The notes: generated from the sequence alone by a model not told the origin. Shown: positions 39,534-48,304, counted from the stretch's first letter. The stretch is DNA of 64,000 nt from Amycolatopsis tolypomycina (GCF_900105945.1 NZ_FNSO01000004.1:6142001-6206000); one strand, 5' to 3'. Numbers and translations: made by a program.

Positions 39534-41318
39534 TTGCCGTACGAACCGCACTGGCCCGACTCGCACGGCGAGCAGACCGACGTCCTGCCGGCCGTCCGGC
39601 CCGAGCCGCAACCGGACCCGGGCACGGCGAAGCGCTCCTTCCGCAAGGCCGGCTTCATCGCGGGCGGGGTGTTCGGCCTGCTCGTCGCGGTGTACGGCAT
39701 CGACCTGCTGATCAGCCAGGGCAGCGTGCCGCGGGGTGTGACCGTGGCCGGCGTCGACGTCGGCGGGATGGGCCGCGAGGCCGCCGAGCAGGAGCTGCGC
39801 GGGAAGATCGAGCCGCGGCTGACGCGCCCGCTCGCCGTCACCGCCGGCGAGTACCAGGGCACGCTGTCGCCGACGCTCGCCGGGCTGAAGCTCGACTGGC
39901 CGCAGACCCTCGACCAGGCCGGCGAGCAGCCGCTGAACCCCTTCACGCGGCTGTCCTCGCTGTTCTCCAGCCGCGAGGTCGGCGTCGTCAGCCACTCCGA
40001 CCAGGCCAAGCTCACCGCCGCGCTGGAGACGCTGCGCGGGCAGGTCGACCGCGAACCGGTCGAGGGCACCGTGAAGTTCGAGGGTGCCGAGCCGGTCGCC
40101 GTGCCGCCGAAGACCGGGCAGAAGCTCGACGTGGCGGCCGCGACCGCCGCCGTCGTCGAGAAGTGGGCGAGCGGGGAGACCCTGGCGCTGCCGGTCGCCA
40201 GCACGCCGGTCCGCACCACGCCCGAAGGCGTCCAGGCGGCGCTCGACGGGTTCGCGCGCCCCGCCGTCTCCGGCCCGCTGGTGGTCAAGGGCGAGGGCAA
40301 GAACGCGACCGTGAAGCCGGAAGCGATCGCCGCGGCCATCACGTTCGAGCCCGCCGACGGCGGCGGGCTGACGCCGAAGATCGACAACGCGAAGATCGCC
40401 GAAGCCGCCGGGCCGCAGCTGAAGTCCACCGAGAAGGAGGGCAAGGACGCCACCGTCGTCTTCGAGGGCGGCAAGCCCACGGTCGACCCCTCCACCGACG
40501 GCCGGACCGTCGACTGGGACCCCAGCCTCAAGCCGCTGCCCGACGTGCTGAAGAAGACCGACGGCCGCGAGGTCCCGGCGATCTACAAGGACAGCCCGGC
40601 GAAGGTCACCACCGAGCAGGCGAACCAGCTGGGCATCAAGGAGGTCGTCGGCGAGTTCACGACCCAGAAGTTCGCGGCCGACTCCGGGGTGAACATCCGG
40701 ACCGTCGCCCAGAAGGTCAACGGCGCCATCGTCAAGCCCGGGGAAACCTTCAGCCTCAACGGGTTCACCGGTCCGCGCGGCACCGCCCAGGGTTACGTCG
40801 AGGCCGGCGTCATCAAGGAGGGCGCGCCCGGCCGCGAGGTCGGCGGCGGCATCTCGCAGTTCGCCACCACGCTGTACAACGCGGCGTACTTCGCGGGCCT
40901 GAAGGACGCGGGGCACAAGGAGCACAGCTACTACATCAGCCGCTACCCCGCCGCGCGCGAGGCGACGGTGTTCCAGAACCCCAACGGCTCCAGCGTCATC
41001 GACCTCAAGTTCACCAACGACGCGCCGACCGGGATCGCGATCCAGACGATCTGGACGCCGTCGTCGATCACCGTGAAGCTGTGGGGCACCAAGCGCTACA
41101 CGGTCGAGTCGATCGAAGGCGCGCAGACCAACCAGAACGACCCGCCGACCAAGCCGGGCCCGGCGGAGAACTGCCACGCCTCCAACGGCGCGCAGGGGTT
41201 CACCACCAGCAACACCCGCGTGCTCAAGGACGTCAACACCGGCCGCGAGGTGAGCCGGTCGACCCGGACCGTCCACTACAACCCGCAGCCGAAAATCGTC
41301 TGCGGCGGAGGTCAGTGA
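39534..41318 (+). CDS. VanW-family cell-wall protein with peptidoglycan-binding domains
   Basis: A 594-aa membrane-anchored protein. A cytoplasmic tail of about 40 residues precedes one transmembrane helix (KAGFIAGGVFGLLVAVYGIDLL). Two peptidoglycan-binding (YoaR-like) domains follow (about 70-310), each starting like GVTVAGVDVGGMGREAAEQEL. A VanW domain lies at about 350-500, with VKPGETFSLNGFTG, EVGGGISQFATTLYNAAYFAG and HSYYISRYPAAREATV. It acts outside the membrane in wall assembly. The TTG start at 39534 is supported by AAGGGG 7 nt upstream; the tail is acidic/Pro-rich. Confidence 0.9.
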   Translation: MPYEPHWPDSHGEQTDVLPAVRPEPQPDPGTAKRSFRKAGFIAGGVFGLLVAVYGIDLLISQGSVPRGVTVAGVDVGGMGREAAEQELRGKIEPRLTRPLAVTAGEYQGTLSPTLAGLKLDWPQTLDQAGEQPLNPFTRLSSLFSSREVGVVSHSDQAKLTAALETLRGQVDREPVEGTVKFEGAEPVAVPPKTGQKLDVAAATAAVVEKWASGETLALPVASTPVRTTPEGVQAALDGFARPAVSGPLVVKGEGKNATVKPEAIAAAITFEPADGGGLTPKIDNAKIAEAAGPQLKSTEKEGKDATVVFEGGKPTVDPSTDGRTVDWDPSLKPLPDVLKKTDGREVPAIYKDSPAKVTTEQANQLGIKEVVGEFTTQKFAADSGVNIRTVAQKVNGAIVKPGETFSLNGFTGPRGTAQGYVEAGVIKEGAPGREVGGGISQFATTLYNAAYFAGLKDAGHKEHSYYISRYPAAREATVFQNPNGSSVIDLKFTNDAPTGIAIQTIWTPSSITVKLWGTKRYTVESIEGAQTNQNDPPTKPGPAENCHASNGAQGFTTSNTRVLKDVNTGREVSRSTRTVHYNPQPKIVCGGGQ

Positions 41319-41369
41319 CCTCCTAACGGACGTTCACGCTGGGCGTCCGCGGCGGTACCCTGGGTGCCC

Positions 41370-42569
41370 ATGACGGCACGGGCGGCAGGGTTCCGGGACG
41401 TCCTCGCCGTGACCGAGTTCCGGGCGCTGTTCGCGGCCCAGCTGGTCTCGGTCACCGGTGACCAGCTGGCCAGGGTGGCGCTGTCGATCCTGGTCTACGA
41501 CCGCACGAACTCGCCGGGCTGGGCCGCGCTGACCTACGCGCTGACGTTCCTGCCGGACCTCGTCGGCGGGCCCCTGCTGTCCGGGCTGGCCGACCGTCAC
41601 CCGCCGCGGACGGTGATGGTCCTGGCGGACGTCCTGCGGGCGGGCGCGGTGGCCGCGATGGCGGTGCCCGGCCTGCCGCTGCCGGCGGTGGCGGCGCTGC
41701 TCGTGGGCGTCCAGCTGTTCAACCCGGTGTGGAACTCGGCGCGCGCGGCGCTGCTGCCGCAGGTGCTGCCGGGCGAGCGGTTCGTGCCGGGGATGAGCCT
41801 GCTGATGATGCTGGTGCAGGCGGGCCAGGTGGCGGGCTTCGCCCTCGGCGGCCTCCTCGTGGCGGCCGTCGGTACGAGCGGCGCCCTCCTGGCGGACGCG
41901 GCGAGCTTCGCGGTTTCGGCCCTGTTCCTGACGGCCGGCGTGCGGCCCCGGCCCCCACAGGCCGCCCCGGACGTCCGGTGGTGGGCCCACATCAGGGCGG
42001 GCTGGACGGTGGTGGCGGGCGACCGCCGCCGGCTCGCGCTGGTGGCACTGGGCTGCGTGTCGGGGATCTACATAGCGGGCGAAGCGATCGCGGCCCCGTA
42101 CGCGGCGGAGCTCGGCGGCGGCGCGGCGGTGGTCGGGCTGCTGCTCGGGGCGTACGCACTGGGGAACGTGTTGGGCATGGCGGCGCTGTCTCGTGTCCCG
42201 CCGGCTTTTCGGGCTCGATTGCTGGGCCCGCTGGCGGTGCTGGCGTGCGCGGCGTTGCTGGGGTGCGCGCTGCGACCGGACCTGGTGGCCACGTTGGTGG
42301 TGTTCACGCTGTCCGGGGTGGCCAGTTCGTACAACTTGATCGCGAACACGACGTTCGTGCAGCTCACGCCGGACGCCCAGCGGGCACAGGCGTTCGGGTT
42401 CGCGTTGACGGCGCTGCGGGTGTCGCAGGGGCTGGGCGTGGTGCTGGCCGGGGTGGCGGCCGAGCGGGTGGCCCCGCACGGTGTCGTTGCCGGAGCGGGC
42501 GCGATCGGCGTGGTGGCGGCGCTGGGGGCGGGTGGTTTGTGGCGGCGGGCGCAGCTGGGGGCCGGGTGA
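41370..42569 (+). CDS. MFS transporter
   Basis: A 399-aa major-facilitator protein with about 11-12 transmembrane helices. Motif A-like LSGLADRHPPRTVMVLADV follows helix 2. It is of the MFS drug/macrolide-exporter-like group (EntS/MefA-like) by its RALFAAQLVSVTGDQLARVALSILVYDRT start. TACCCT (41356-41361) is a -10 box and the ATG at 41370 would be leaderless; a GTG at 41364 is in frame. No regulator adjoins it. The substrate is unknown. Confidence 0.9.
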   Translation: MTARAAGFRDVLAVTEFRALFAAQLVSVTGDQLARVALSILVYDRTNSPGWAALTYALTFLPDLVGGPLLSGLADRHPPRTVMVLADVLRAGAVAAMAVPGLPLPAVAALLVGVQLFNPVWNSARAALLPQVLPGERFVPGMSLLMMLVQAGQVAGFALGGLLVAAVGTSGALLADAASFAVSALFLTAGVRPRPPQAAPDVRWWAHIRAGWTVVAGDRRRLALVALGCVSGIYIAGEAIAAPYAAELGGGAAVVGLLLGAYALGNVLGMAALSRVPPAFRARLLGPLAVLACAALLGCALRPDLVATLVVFTLSGVASSYNLIANTTFVQLTPDAQRAQAFGFALTALRVSQGLGVVLAGVAAERVAPHGVVAGAGAIGVVAALGAGGLWRRAQLGAG

Positions 42570-42604
42570 GCGGTGCCGGTCCCCGGGTGGGACGCGAGTG
42601 AGGG

Positions 42605-42840
42605 GCGCGATTTCACGCGGCCGACCTGCGGCGGGCGCGGGCGGCACTTCCGCTGAGCGGCGCAACTCGCGCAGCCGACCTGCCGCGGGCGCGACCCGCC
42701 ACTCTCGCCGAGCGCGCAACCCGCCCAGCCAACCTGCGGCGGGCGCGACCCGGCACCCCGCCGAGCGGCGCAACCCGCGCACCCAACCTGCCACAGGTGC
42801 GACCCGGCACCCCCGCCGAGCTGCGCGATTTCACCGTGGC
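42605..42840. repeat. 54-nt degenerate tandem repeat (about four units); gap 42570-43030
   Basis: The landmark ACCTGC recurs at a strict 54-nt spacing (units anchored at 42623, 42677, 42731, 42785). Consensus pieces are CGCGCAGCC-ACCTGCC-CGGGCGCGACCCGGCAC and CCGCCGAGCGGCGCAACCC. The array is bounded by GCGCGATTTCAC at both ends (42606 and 42824). Fifty-four is a multiple of three, so frames stay open and give 18-residue repeats (RPAAGATRHP), but the composition does not look coding. The remaining gap to 43030 has no convincing gene; a 67-codon GTG frame at 42797-43000 is weak. Confidence 0.85.
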
Positions 42841-42992
42841 AGGTGCGGCACCGGCCCGGCGGCGCCGCGGCCGGCGCAATCGGCCCGGCTTCGGCTGGGG
42901 GCGCCGCCCCGTGACTGAGCAGCCCCCGATTTCCACGCTACCGCCGGGCACCGACAGTTTCGGCCCGCTCCCGGCCCAAACCGGCCCGGATC

Positions 42993-43024
42993 CCCGGTGA
43001 CCGGCACGAAAGCCGGTCACCGGG
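42993..43024. terminator. Terminator of the PTDWT-repeat gene
   Basis: CCCGGTGACCGGC (42993-43005), loop ACGAAA, GCCGGTCACCGGG (43012-43024): a perfect 13-bp stem. It ends 6 nt past the stop codon of the minus-strand repeat-protein gene, so it probably terminates that transcript. Confidence 0.8.
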
Positions 43025-43030
43025 CTCTGG

Positions 43031-43339
43031 TCAGGACCGCGTCCAGTCGGTCGGGGCCTGGCGCGGCGTCCAGTCCGTCGGCAGCTCCCGCGGGGTCCAG
43101 TCCGTCGGCACCTGCCGCGGGGTCCAGTCCGTCGGCAGCTGCGCTGGCGCGACGCCGGGCCGCGTCCAGTCGGTCGGCAGCTCGCGGGCCGTCCAGTCGG
43201 TCGGCAGCTGCCGCGGGGTCCAGTCGGTCGGGATCGCGCGGGTCCAGTCGGTGGGGAGCCGGCGGGTCCAGTCGGTCGGGCGCTGGCCACGGCGGCCGCG
43301 GGACGGGACGATGTTGCTGCCGGTCAGGAAGTGCGACAT
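43031..43339 (-). CDS. Nine-fold PTDWT repeat protein, unknown function
   Basis: A 102-aa protein. A 20-residue N-terminus (MSHFLTGSNIVPSRGRRGQR) is followed by nine exact PTDWT motifs, at 21, 29, 37, 46, 55, 69, 78, 87 and 96. The linkers are short (PRQL, PREL, ARE-L, RRL, RAI) and mostly contain Arg. The commonest period is 9 residues. The ATG at 43339 has AGGAGAGAACC just upstream, a strong ribosome site, and a terminator follows the stop, so it is a monocistronic gene. There is no signal peptide or hydrophobic span. The short leader with repeated cores resembles multi-core peptide precursors, but no modification enzyme is adjacent. I do not recognise the family. Confidence 0.8.
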   Translation of the reverse strand: MSHFLTGSNIVPSRGRRGQRPTDWTRRLPTDWTRAIPTDWTPRQLPTDWTARELPTDWTRPGVAPAQLPTDWTPRQVPTDWTPRELPTDWTPRQAPTDWTRS

Positions 43340-43477
43340 GGTTCTCTCCTGTTTTGTGAGTGATCTGGCACGGTGCGTAACCGGACCGTAGCCTGACCGG
43401 CCTAGTGACACACCGCGTTCATTCGATTACAGTGACGAATTCTGCGAAGAGTTTCATCCTGAGCAGAAGGGCGTTTC

Positions 43478-44824
43478 GTGGGATTGTCCGGGTCCCCAGG
43501 GCGAAAGCCCAGCTCAGAACGTCCACGATCAGGTATCCGAACGTGGGCGATGTGGAAGCTGGCCACTCCGGTGTTCGGCTACGTCCTCGTCGTCGACGCG
43601 CTGGCGCTGCTCGTGGTCGTCTCGACGACCGCGCTCGTGCCGGTCACCACCCAGTCGCTGCTCTGGTGTGGCCTGATCCTCGCCGGCGAGATCGTGCACC
43701 TCGAAGCGGCGCAACGCATCGAGCGCATCCGCGAGCTCGCCGCCGACGGCCGTCCCCACATGCACCTGCAGTCGATCTGGATCTTCGCCGGGCTGCTCCT
43801 GCTGCCTCCGCCGCTGGCCACCCTGGTCATCGTCGTCAGCTACGTCCATTCGTGGGTCCGCGTCTACAAGCGACGCGGCGTGATTCACCGGAAAGTGTTC
43901 TCCGGCGCCACCGTGATCCTCGCCTGCGCCGCCTCGGGGGCCGTGCTGTGGGCGGGCACCGGGCAGCTGGCCCCGTACGTGCCCCACCTGGACGGCTTCG
44001 GCGGGATGCTCGCGCTGCTGGTGTCCGGGATCGTCTACTTCGGACTGAACTACGTCCTGGTGATCGTCGCGATCCTGATGAGCAACCCGGGAAAGCCGCC
44101 GCGGCAGGCGTTCGGCAACCCGTCCGACGTGCTGATCGTGCTGGCCGCCGTCGGCGTCGGCTGCGGGATCGCGCTGGTGATGACGGTCCGGCCGTGGCTG
44201 CTGCCCGTGCTCATGGTGACGCCGGTGGCGCTCCACATCGGCCTGCTGCTCCCCCAGTTCCAGGCGGCCGCGCGCACGGACTCCAAGACGGCGCTGCTCG
44301 CGCCGGAGTTCTGGGTGCAGCTGGCCCGCAACGAGCTGGCCCGCGCGGCGGAACTGTCCTCGACGGCCGGCGTGCTGATGATCGACATCGACCACTTCAA
44401 GGCCATCGACGACGGCAACGGCCACCTGGCGGGCGACGAGGTCCTGCGCGCGGTCGCGGCGGCGATCCAGGGCTCGGTCCGCGGCGGCGACTACGTCGGC
44501 CGCTTCGGCGGCGACGAGTTCGTCGTCCTCCTGCCGGGCACCACCAGCGCGGAGATCGCGTCCGTCGCGGACCGCATCCGCACGGCGATCGCCCGGATCG
44601 AGGTGCCGGTCCCGGTGATCCGCCCGGGCAAGCCCGAGGTGATCAGCGGCCTCACGGCGTCGATCGGTGCGGCGGTGTACCCGGAAACCGCCACGGAGTA
44701 CACGATCCTGCTACAGGCCGCGGACGACGCGGTGTTCGAGGCCAAGGCGGGCGGCCGCGACCGCGTGGTCCTGGCGACCGCCCGCACCGAGCTGACCCGC
44801 CCGGAGATCCCGGACGTCCTCTGA
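43478..44824 (+). CDS. Membrane-bound diguanylate cyclase (GGDEF)
   Basis: A 448-aa protein. The first 270 residues have about seven hydrophobic helices (FGYVLVVDALALLVVVS, LWCGLILAGEIVHL, IFAGLLLLPPPLATLVIVV and more), without a recognised sensor name. The GGDEF domain follows: VLMIDIDHFKAIDDGNGHLAGDEVL and RFGGDEFVVLLPG with GGDEF at about 344-348. An allosteric RxxD I-site (RGGD) stands five residues before, so c-di-GMP product inhibition is likely. It synthesises c-di-GMP at the membrane. The GTG at 43478 has AGAAGGG upstream. Confidence 0.92.
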   Translation: MGLSGSPGRKPSSERPRSGIRTWAMWKLATPVFGYVLVVDALALLVVVSTTALVPVTTQSLLWCGLILAGEIVHLEAAQRIERIRELAADGRPHMHLQSIWIFAGLLLLPPPLATLVIVVSYVHSWVRVYKRRGVIHRKVFSGATVILACAASGAVLWAGTGQLAPYVPHLDGFGGMLALLVSGIVYFGLNYVLVIVAILMSNPGKPPRQAFGNPSDVLIVLAAVGVGCGIALVMTVRPWLLPVLMVTPVALHIGLLLPQFQAAARTDSKTALLAPEFWVQLARNELARAAELSSTAGVLMIDIDHFKAIDDGNGHLAGDEVLRAVAAAIQGSVRGGDYVGRFGGDEFVVLLPGTTSAEIASVADRIRTAIARIEVPVPVIRPGKPEVISGLTASIGAAVYPETATEYTILLQAADDAVFEAKAGGRDRVVLATARTELTRPEIPDVL

Positions 44825-44828
44825 CGGC

Positions 44829-46181
44829 CTACGGCAGCGTCGCCAGCGACTCCTCGAGCGTCGCCTCGGACAGTTCGTCGTCCACCATGGACCCGGCCAG
44901 GTAGGCGCCGTAGGCGGGCAGGTCGAGGTGGGCGTGGCCGCACAGCGCCGTGAGGATCACCTTCTCCTCACCGGTTTCCTTGCACCGCAACGCTTCCTGG
45001 ATGCACGCCGCGAGCGCGTGGGTCGGCTCGGGAGCCGGGATGATGCCCTCGGACCGCGCGAACCGCACGCCCGCCGCGAAGCACTCCTGCTGCCCGATGG
45101 CGAGCGCCTCGATCAGGCCGAGCTCGTAGATGTGCGAGATGAGCGGCGACATCCCGTGGTACCTCAGCCCGCCCGCGTGGATCGGGTCCGGGATGAACTC
45201 GTGGCCGAGCGTGTGCATCTTGAGCAGCGGCGTGAGCCCGGCCGTGTCGCCGAAGTCGTAGGCGTACCTGCCGCGCGTCAGCGACGGGCAGGCGGCCGGC
45301 TCGACCGCGCGGATCACCGGGTTCATCCGGCCGGCCAGCTTCTCGCGCAGGAACGGGAAGGCGAGCCCGCCGAAGTTGGAGCCGCCGCCGGTGCAGCCGA
45401 CCAGCACGTCCGGGGTGTCGCCGGCCAGCTCGAACTGCTTCAGCGCCTCCTCGCCGATGACGGTCTGGTGCAGCAGCACGTGGTTGAGCACGCTGCCCAG
45501 CGCGTACCGCGCGTCCGGGTCCTGCGCCGCCTGTTCGACGGCTTCGCTGATCGCGATGCCGAGGCTGCCGGTGGAGTCCGGGTGCTGCTTGAGGATCGCG
45601 CGACCGGACTCGGTCAGCTCGGACGGGCTCGGGTGGACGGTCGCGCCGAACGTCTCCATCATCAGCTTGCGGTAGGGCTTCTGGTCGTAGGAGGCGCGCA
45701 CCTGCCAGACCTCGCACTCCAGCCCGTACTGGGCACAGGCGAACGCGAGCGCGCTCCCCCACTGGCCGGCGCCGGTCTCGGTGGTCAGCCGCGTGACGCC
45801 TTCGGCCGCGTTGTAGAACGCCTGCGGCACAGCGGTGTTCGGCTTGTGGGAGCCGACCGGGCTGACGCCTTCGTACTTGTAGTAGATCCGCGCCGGGGTG
45901 CCCAGCGCCTTCTCCAGCCGTCGCGCGCGGAACAACGGCGACGGGCGCCAGAGCCGGTAGACCTCCCGCACCTCCTCCGGGATGTCGACATAGCGATCAG
46001 TCGTCACTTCCTGGGCGATGAGCGCCTGCGGGAACAGCGGCGCGAGGTCGTCCGGGCCGACGGGCTCGCGCGTGCCGGGGTGCAGCGGTGGCGGCGGGGG
46101 CTCGGGCAGGTCGGGGATCACGTTGTACCACTGGGTGGGGAGATCGGCTTCGTCCAGGACGTACTTGGTCTGCTCAGCCAT
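44829..46181 (-). CDS. trpB2: TrpB2-type tryptophan synthase beta-like enzyme
   Basis: A 450-aa PLP enzyme. The N-terminal extension with [19 protein letters not shown] is the mark of the TrpB2 branch. The PLP lysine is in [41 protein letters not shown] and [12 protein letters not shown] follow. TrpB2 condenses indole and serine to tryptophan; in many genomes it stands alone, without TrpA, as here. It could salvage indole or act on a related substrate. It converges with the diguanylate cyclase at a 4-nt gap. Confidence 0.93.
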   Translation of the reverse strand: MAEQTKYVLDEADLPTQWYNVIPDLPEPPPPPLHPGTREPVGPDDLAPLFPQALIAQEVTTDRYVDIPEEVREVYRLWRPSPLFRARRLEKALGTPARIYYKYEGVSPVGSHKPNTAVPQAFYNAAEGVTRLTTETGAGQWGSALAFACAQYGLECEVWQVRASYDQKPYRKLMMETFGATVHPSPSELTESGRAILKQHPDSTGSLGIAISEAVEQAAQDPDARYALGSVLNHVLLHQTVIGEEALKQFELAGDTPDVLVGCTGGGSNFGGLAFPFLREKLAGRMNPVIRAVEPAACPSLTRGRYAYDFGDTAGLTPLLKMHTLGHEFIPDPIHAGGLRYHGMSPLISHIYELGLIEALAIGQQECFAAGVRFARSEGIIPAPEPTHALAACIQEALRCKETGEEKVILTALCGHAHLDLPAYGAYLAGSMVDDELSEATLEESLATLP

Positions 46182-46247
46182 CGAACCTCCTTGGTCGGCA
46201 CCTCAACTTAGGACGCTCCCGGCCGCGGAACCAGTACGGTGACCCGG

Positions 46248-46922
46248 ATGGAGAACGTGCTGGAAAACCTTCCGCTGTGGCTTCCCCCGTCCGGACGCGG
46301 TCCGGGCCTGGTGCTGATCCAGGAGATCTTCGGCCTCGACGACTACCTCCGCTCGGTCGCGGCGGAACTCGCCGCTTCCGGGTACGTGGTGGCGGTCCCG
46401 GAACTGTTCTGGCGGACCGCGCCCGGCTGGTCGTCGACGCACGACGAAGCGGGCGTGGCGGCGTCGATGGCGGTCATGTCGTCCTTCGACCCGGCGCTGG
46501 GGCTTTCCGACGTCCTGGCCACGGTGGCCCACCTGCGCTCCCTCCCCTCGGTGACGGGTGGCGTGGGCGTCCTCGGCTTCTGCCTGGGCGGCTCGCTGGC
46601 CTTCGCGGCGGCCGCCGAGGGCGACCCGGACGTCGCGGTGTCGTTCTACGGCTCCACGGTGGCCGCGCAGATCGAGGGCCTGGACCGGATCGAGTGCCCG
46701 ATCCAGTTCCACTTCGGCGGGCAGGACCCGTACATCCCGCGCTCCGACGTGGCCGTGGTGGAGGCGGCCGTGGCCGCCCACCCGGGTGCGGAGATCCACG
46801 TGCAGGAGGACGCCGGGCACGCGTTCCACAACAACGTGGCGCCGATGTTCCACCACCCCGAGGCGGCGGCCCGCGCCTGGGAGCTGACCACCGGGTTCCT
46901 GCGGCGCACGCTGCCGGCGTAG
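46248..46922 (+). CDS. Dienelactone hydrolase family protein
   Basis: A 224-aa alpha/beta hydrolase. The cysteine nucleophile is in LGFCLGGSLAFAA, with Asp in FGGQDPYIP and His in AGHAFHNN, the dienelactone hydrolase triad. The early IQEIFGLDDYLRS is typical. Such enzymes open lactones such as dienelactones from ring cleavage; the natural substrate is not known. TACGGT (46235-46240) and a 7-nt gap to the ATG at 46248 indicate a leaderless transcript. It ends 1 nt from the start of the pseudogene on the other strand. Confidence 0.9.
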   Translation: MENVLENLPLWLPPSGRGPGLVLIQEIFGLDDYLRSVAAELAASGYVVAVPELFWRTAPGWSSTHDEAGVAASMAVMSSFDPALGLSDVLATVAHLRSLPSVTGGVGVLGFCLGGSLAFAAAAEGDPDVAVSFYGSTVAAQIEGLDRIECPIQFHFGGQDPYIPRSDVAVVEAAVAAHPGAEIHVQEDAGHAFHNNVAPMFHHPEAAARAWELTTGFLRRTLPA

Positions 46923-47498
46923 TCAGCCCAGGCCGGCCGCCTTGCGCAGCAGGACGGACCGTTCGCGTTCGTTGGCGCACAGCCGGGCCGCCAGCTCCAG
47001 CTCGGCGCGCGCTCCCGGCGACGGCCGAGGCGGGCCAGCAGTTCCCCGCGCACGGTGGGGAGCAGGTGCGAGCCGGTCGGCGGCGGCCAGCTCGTCCACG
47101 ATGGCCAGTGCCGGTTCCGGCCCCGAGGCCATGGCCACGGCGACGGCCCGGTTGAGCACGTCGTCGTCGATCCGGTCGGGATCGACGTCCTCGGGGTGCC
47201 GGCCCAGCTCCGGGTCCGTGGCGAGCACGGCGTGGCGGTCCCGGAGCGCGGCCCGGCGGCGGATGGCGTCGATCGCCCGCCGCCGGGCGGTGGTCATCAG
47301 CCAGGCGGCCGGATCGGCCGGCGCGGCGGCAGGCCACGCCACGAGCGCCTCGGCGACCGCCTCCTGCGGCGTCCTCGGCCAGCCCGAAATCCCCGGTGAA
47401 CCGGGTCGGCGCGGCCACGATCCGCCCGCCTTCATGGCCGCGTTCGACTCGTCGGTGCCCCGCATGATCAGCAGGTCCTGGTCGAACGAGCCGGCCAC
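46923..47498 (-). pseudogene. Decayed ECF sigma factor (ECF42-like) fused to a YCII-like fragment
   Basis: Remnant, not a working gene. Reading from 47498 down: LLIMRGTDESNAAMKAG resembles the start of a YCII/DGPF protein; then in the next frame RIVAAPTRFTGDFGLAEDA matches a sigma region-2 start; back in the first frame EAVAEALVAWPAA, then ARRRAIDAIRRRAALRDRH. After DRIDDDVL the sequence jumps to LNRAVAVAMASGPEPALAIVDELAA, a C-terminal TPR-like part, omitting roughly 200 codons including region 4. A further frame switch gives RGELLARLGRRRE before ARAELELAARLCANERERSVLLRKAAGL. I count at least four frame changes plus the deletion. Confidence 0.8.
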
Positions 47499-47541
47499 GG
47501 ATCGACACGGCCGCGGAGGAATTTTCGGCGGGCCGGACCCG

Positions 47542-48297
47542 TCATTCAGGTCGCGGTCCTGGCGCCTCGGCGGCCAGCAGGGCGCGGACCTGCCTGATCG
47601 CGGCCGCCTTGGCCTCGACCGAGCAGGTGCCCGTCCCCCGGACCTGGATGCCCGACGGCAGGTGGGTCACCCAGACGTGCGGCGGCTGCTCCGGCTGTCG
47701 CGTGCAGTAGAGATCGAGGCGCAGGTCCTCGGGCGGCGGATCGTCCGGTTCCTCCGGGCCCTCCGGCACCACGGTCACCCGGGCCGACGCCTCGTCCGGC
47801 AGGACGCCCCGCCCGGTCTCGCGCTTGAGTGCTCCCCACGGTCCCTCGGCGCCCTCGTGGGCCACGACGGCGAACGCGGCCACCCGCCCGGGCCGGCCGC
47901 CCAGGTGCTGCACGCTCCAGTTGCGTTCCTCCGCGAGATCGCGATACCGGCGCACGAGCAACGCCACCTCTGGCGCGTCGCCCTCGACGAAGACGACCAC
48001 GTCGAAGGGGTCCCGGGGATCCCGCACGGCCAGCCGGGCGGCAAGATCGTCCCGCAGCTCGGCGGCCTCCGCGGACAACCGGTGCGCCTCGGCCTCCCAC
48101 GCCAGCTCGACAGCCGCCGCCAGATCTTCTTCGACCGCCCGCAGCCGGACGGCGGCCGCGTGCAGCGGCCCGAGCTCCGCCAGGCAGCGGCGCAACCGGC
48201 GGGCCCGGAGGTGGTCGCGCAGGACGGCGGGGTCGGCCAGGGCCGATTCGAGGGCGGCGTACTCGGACAGCACGTCTTCGGACACCGGCCTCGTCAT
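47542..48297 (-). CDS. Release-factor-like protein lacking the GGQ motif
   Basis: A 251-aa protein. The first half resembles the PCRF domain of RF1/RF2 (EYAALESALADPAVLRDH, RCLAELGPLHAAAVRLRAVEEDL). The middle keeps the release-factor fold (FDVVVFVEGDAPEVALLVRRYRDLAEE, WGALKRETGRGVLPDE). Near the C-terminus DLRLDLYCTRQ aligns with the segment before GGQ and VTHLPSGIQV with the segment after it, but the GGQ loop is replaced by PEQPPH. It cannot catalyse normal peptide release. It may bind ribosomes in another role. The ATG is at 48297; an ATG at 48315 would overlap the methyltransferase gene. Confidence 0.75.
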   Translation of the reverse strand: MTRPVSEDVLSEYAALESALADPAVLRDHLRARRLRRCLAELGPLHAAAVRLRAVEEDLAAAVELAWEAEAHRLSAEAAELRDDLAARLAVRDPRDPFDVVVFVEGDAPEVALLVRRYRDLAEERNWSVQHLGGRPGRVAAFAVVAHEGAEGPWGALKRETGRGVLPDEASARVTVVPEGPEEPDDPPPEDLRLDLYCTRQPEQPPHVWVTHLPSGIQVRGTGTCSVEAKAAAIRQVRALLAAEAPGPRPE

Positions 48298-48304
48298 GAG
48301 CCCA

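Noticed and set aside
42570..43000. Coding frames in the 54-nt repeat region
   Set aside because: Frames are open on several strands because of GC content and the multiple-of-three period; no ribosome site or family signature.
43031..43339. Definite RiPP cluster
   Set aside because: No LanM, YcaO, radical SAM, ATP-grasp or dedicated protease gene adjoins, so only the precursor-like shape is reported.
43340..43411. PTDWT protein starting at 43411
   Set aside because: The ATG at 43339 has a strong AGGAGA site; the longer start has none.
46923..47498. Intact sigma factor
   Set aside because: Region 4 and about 200 codons are missing and several frame changes are needed.
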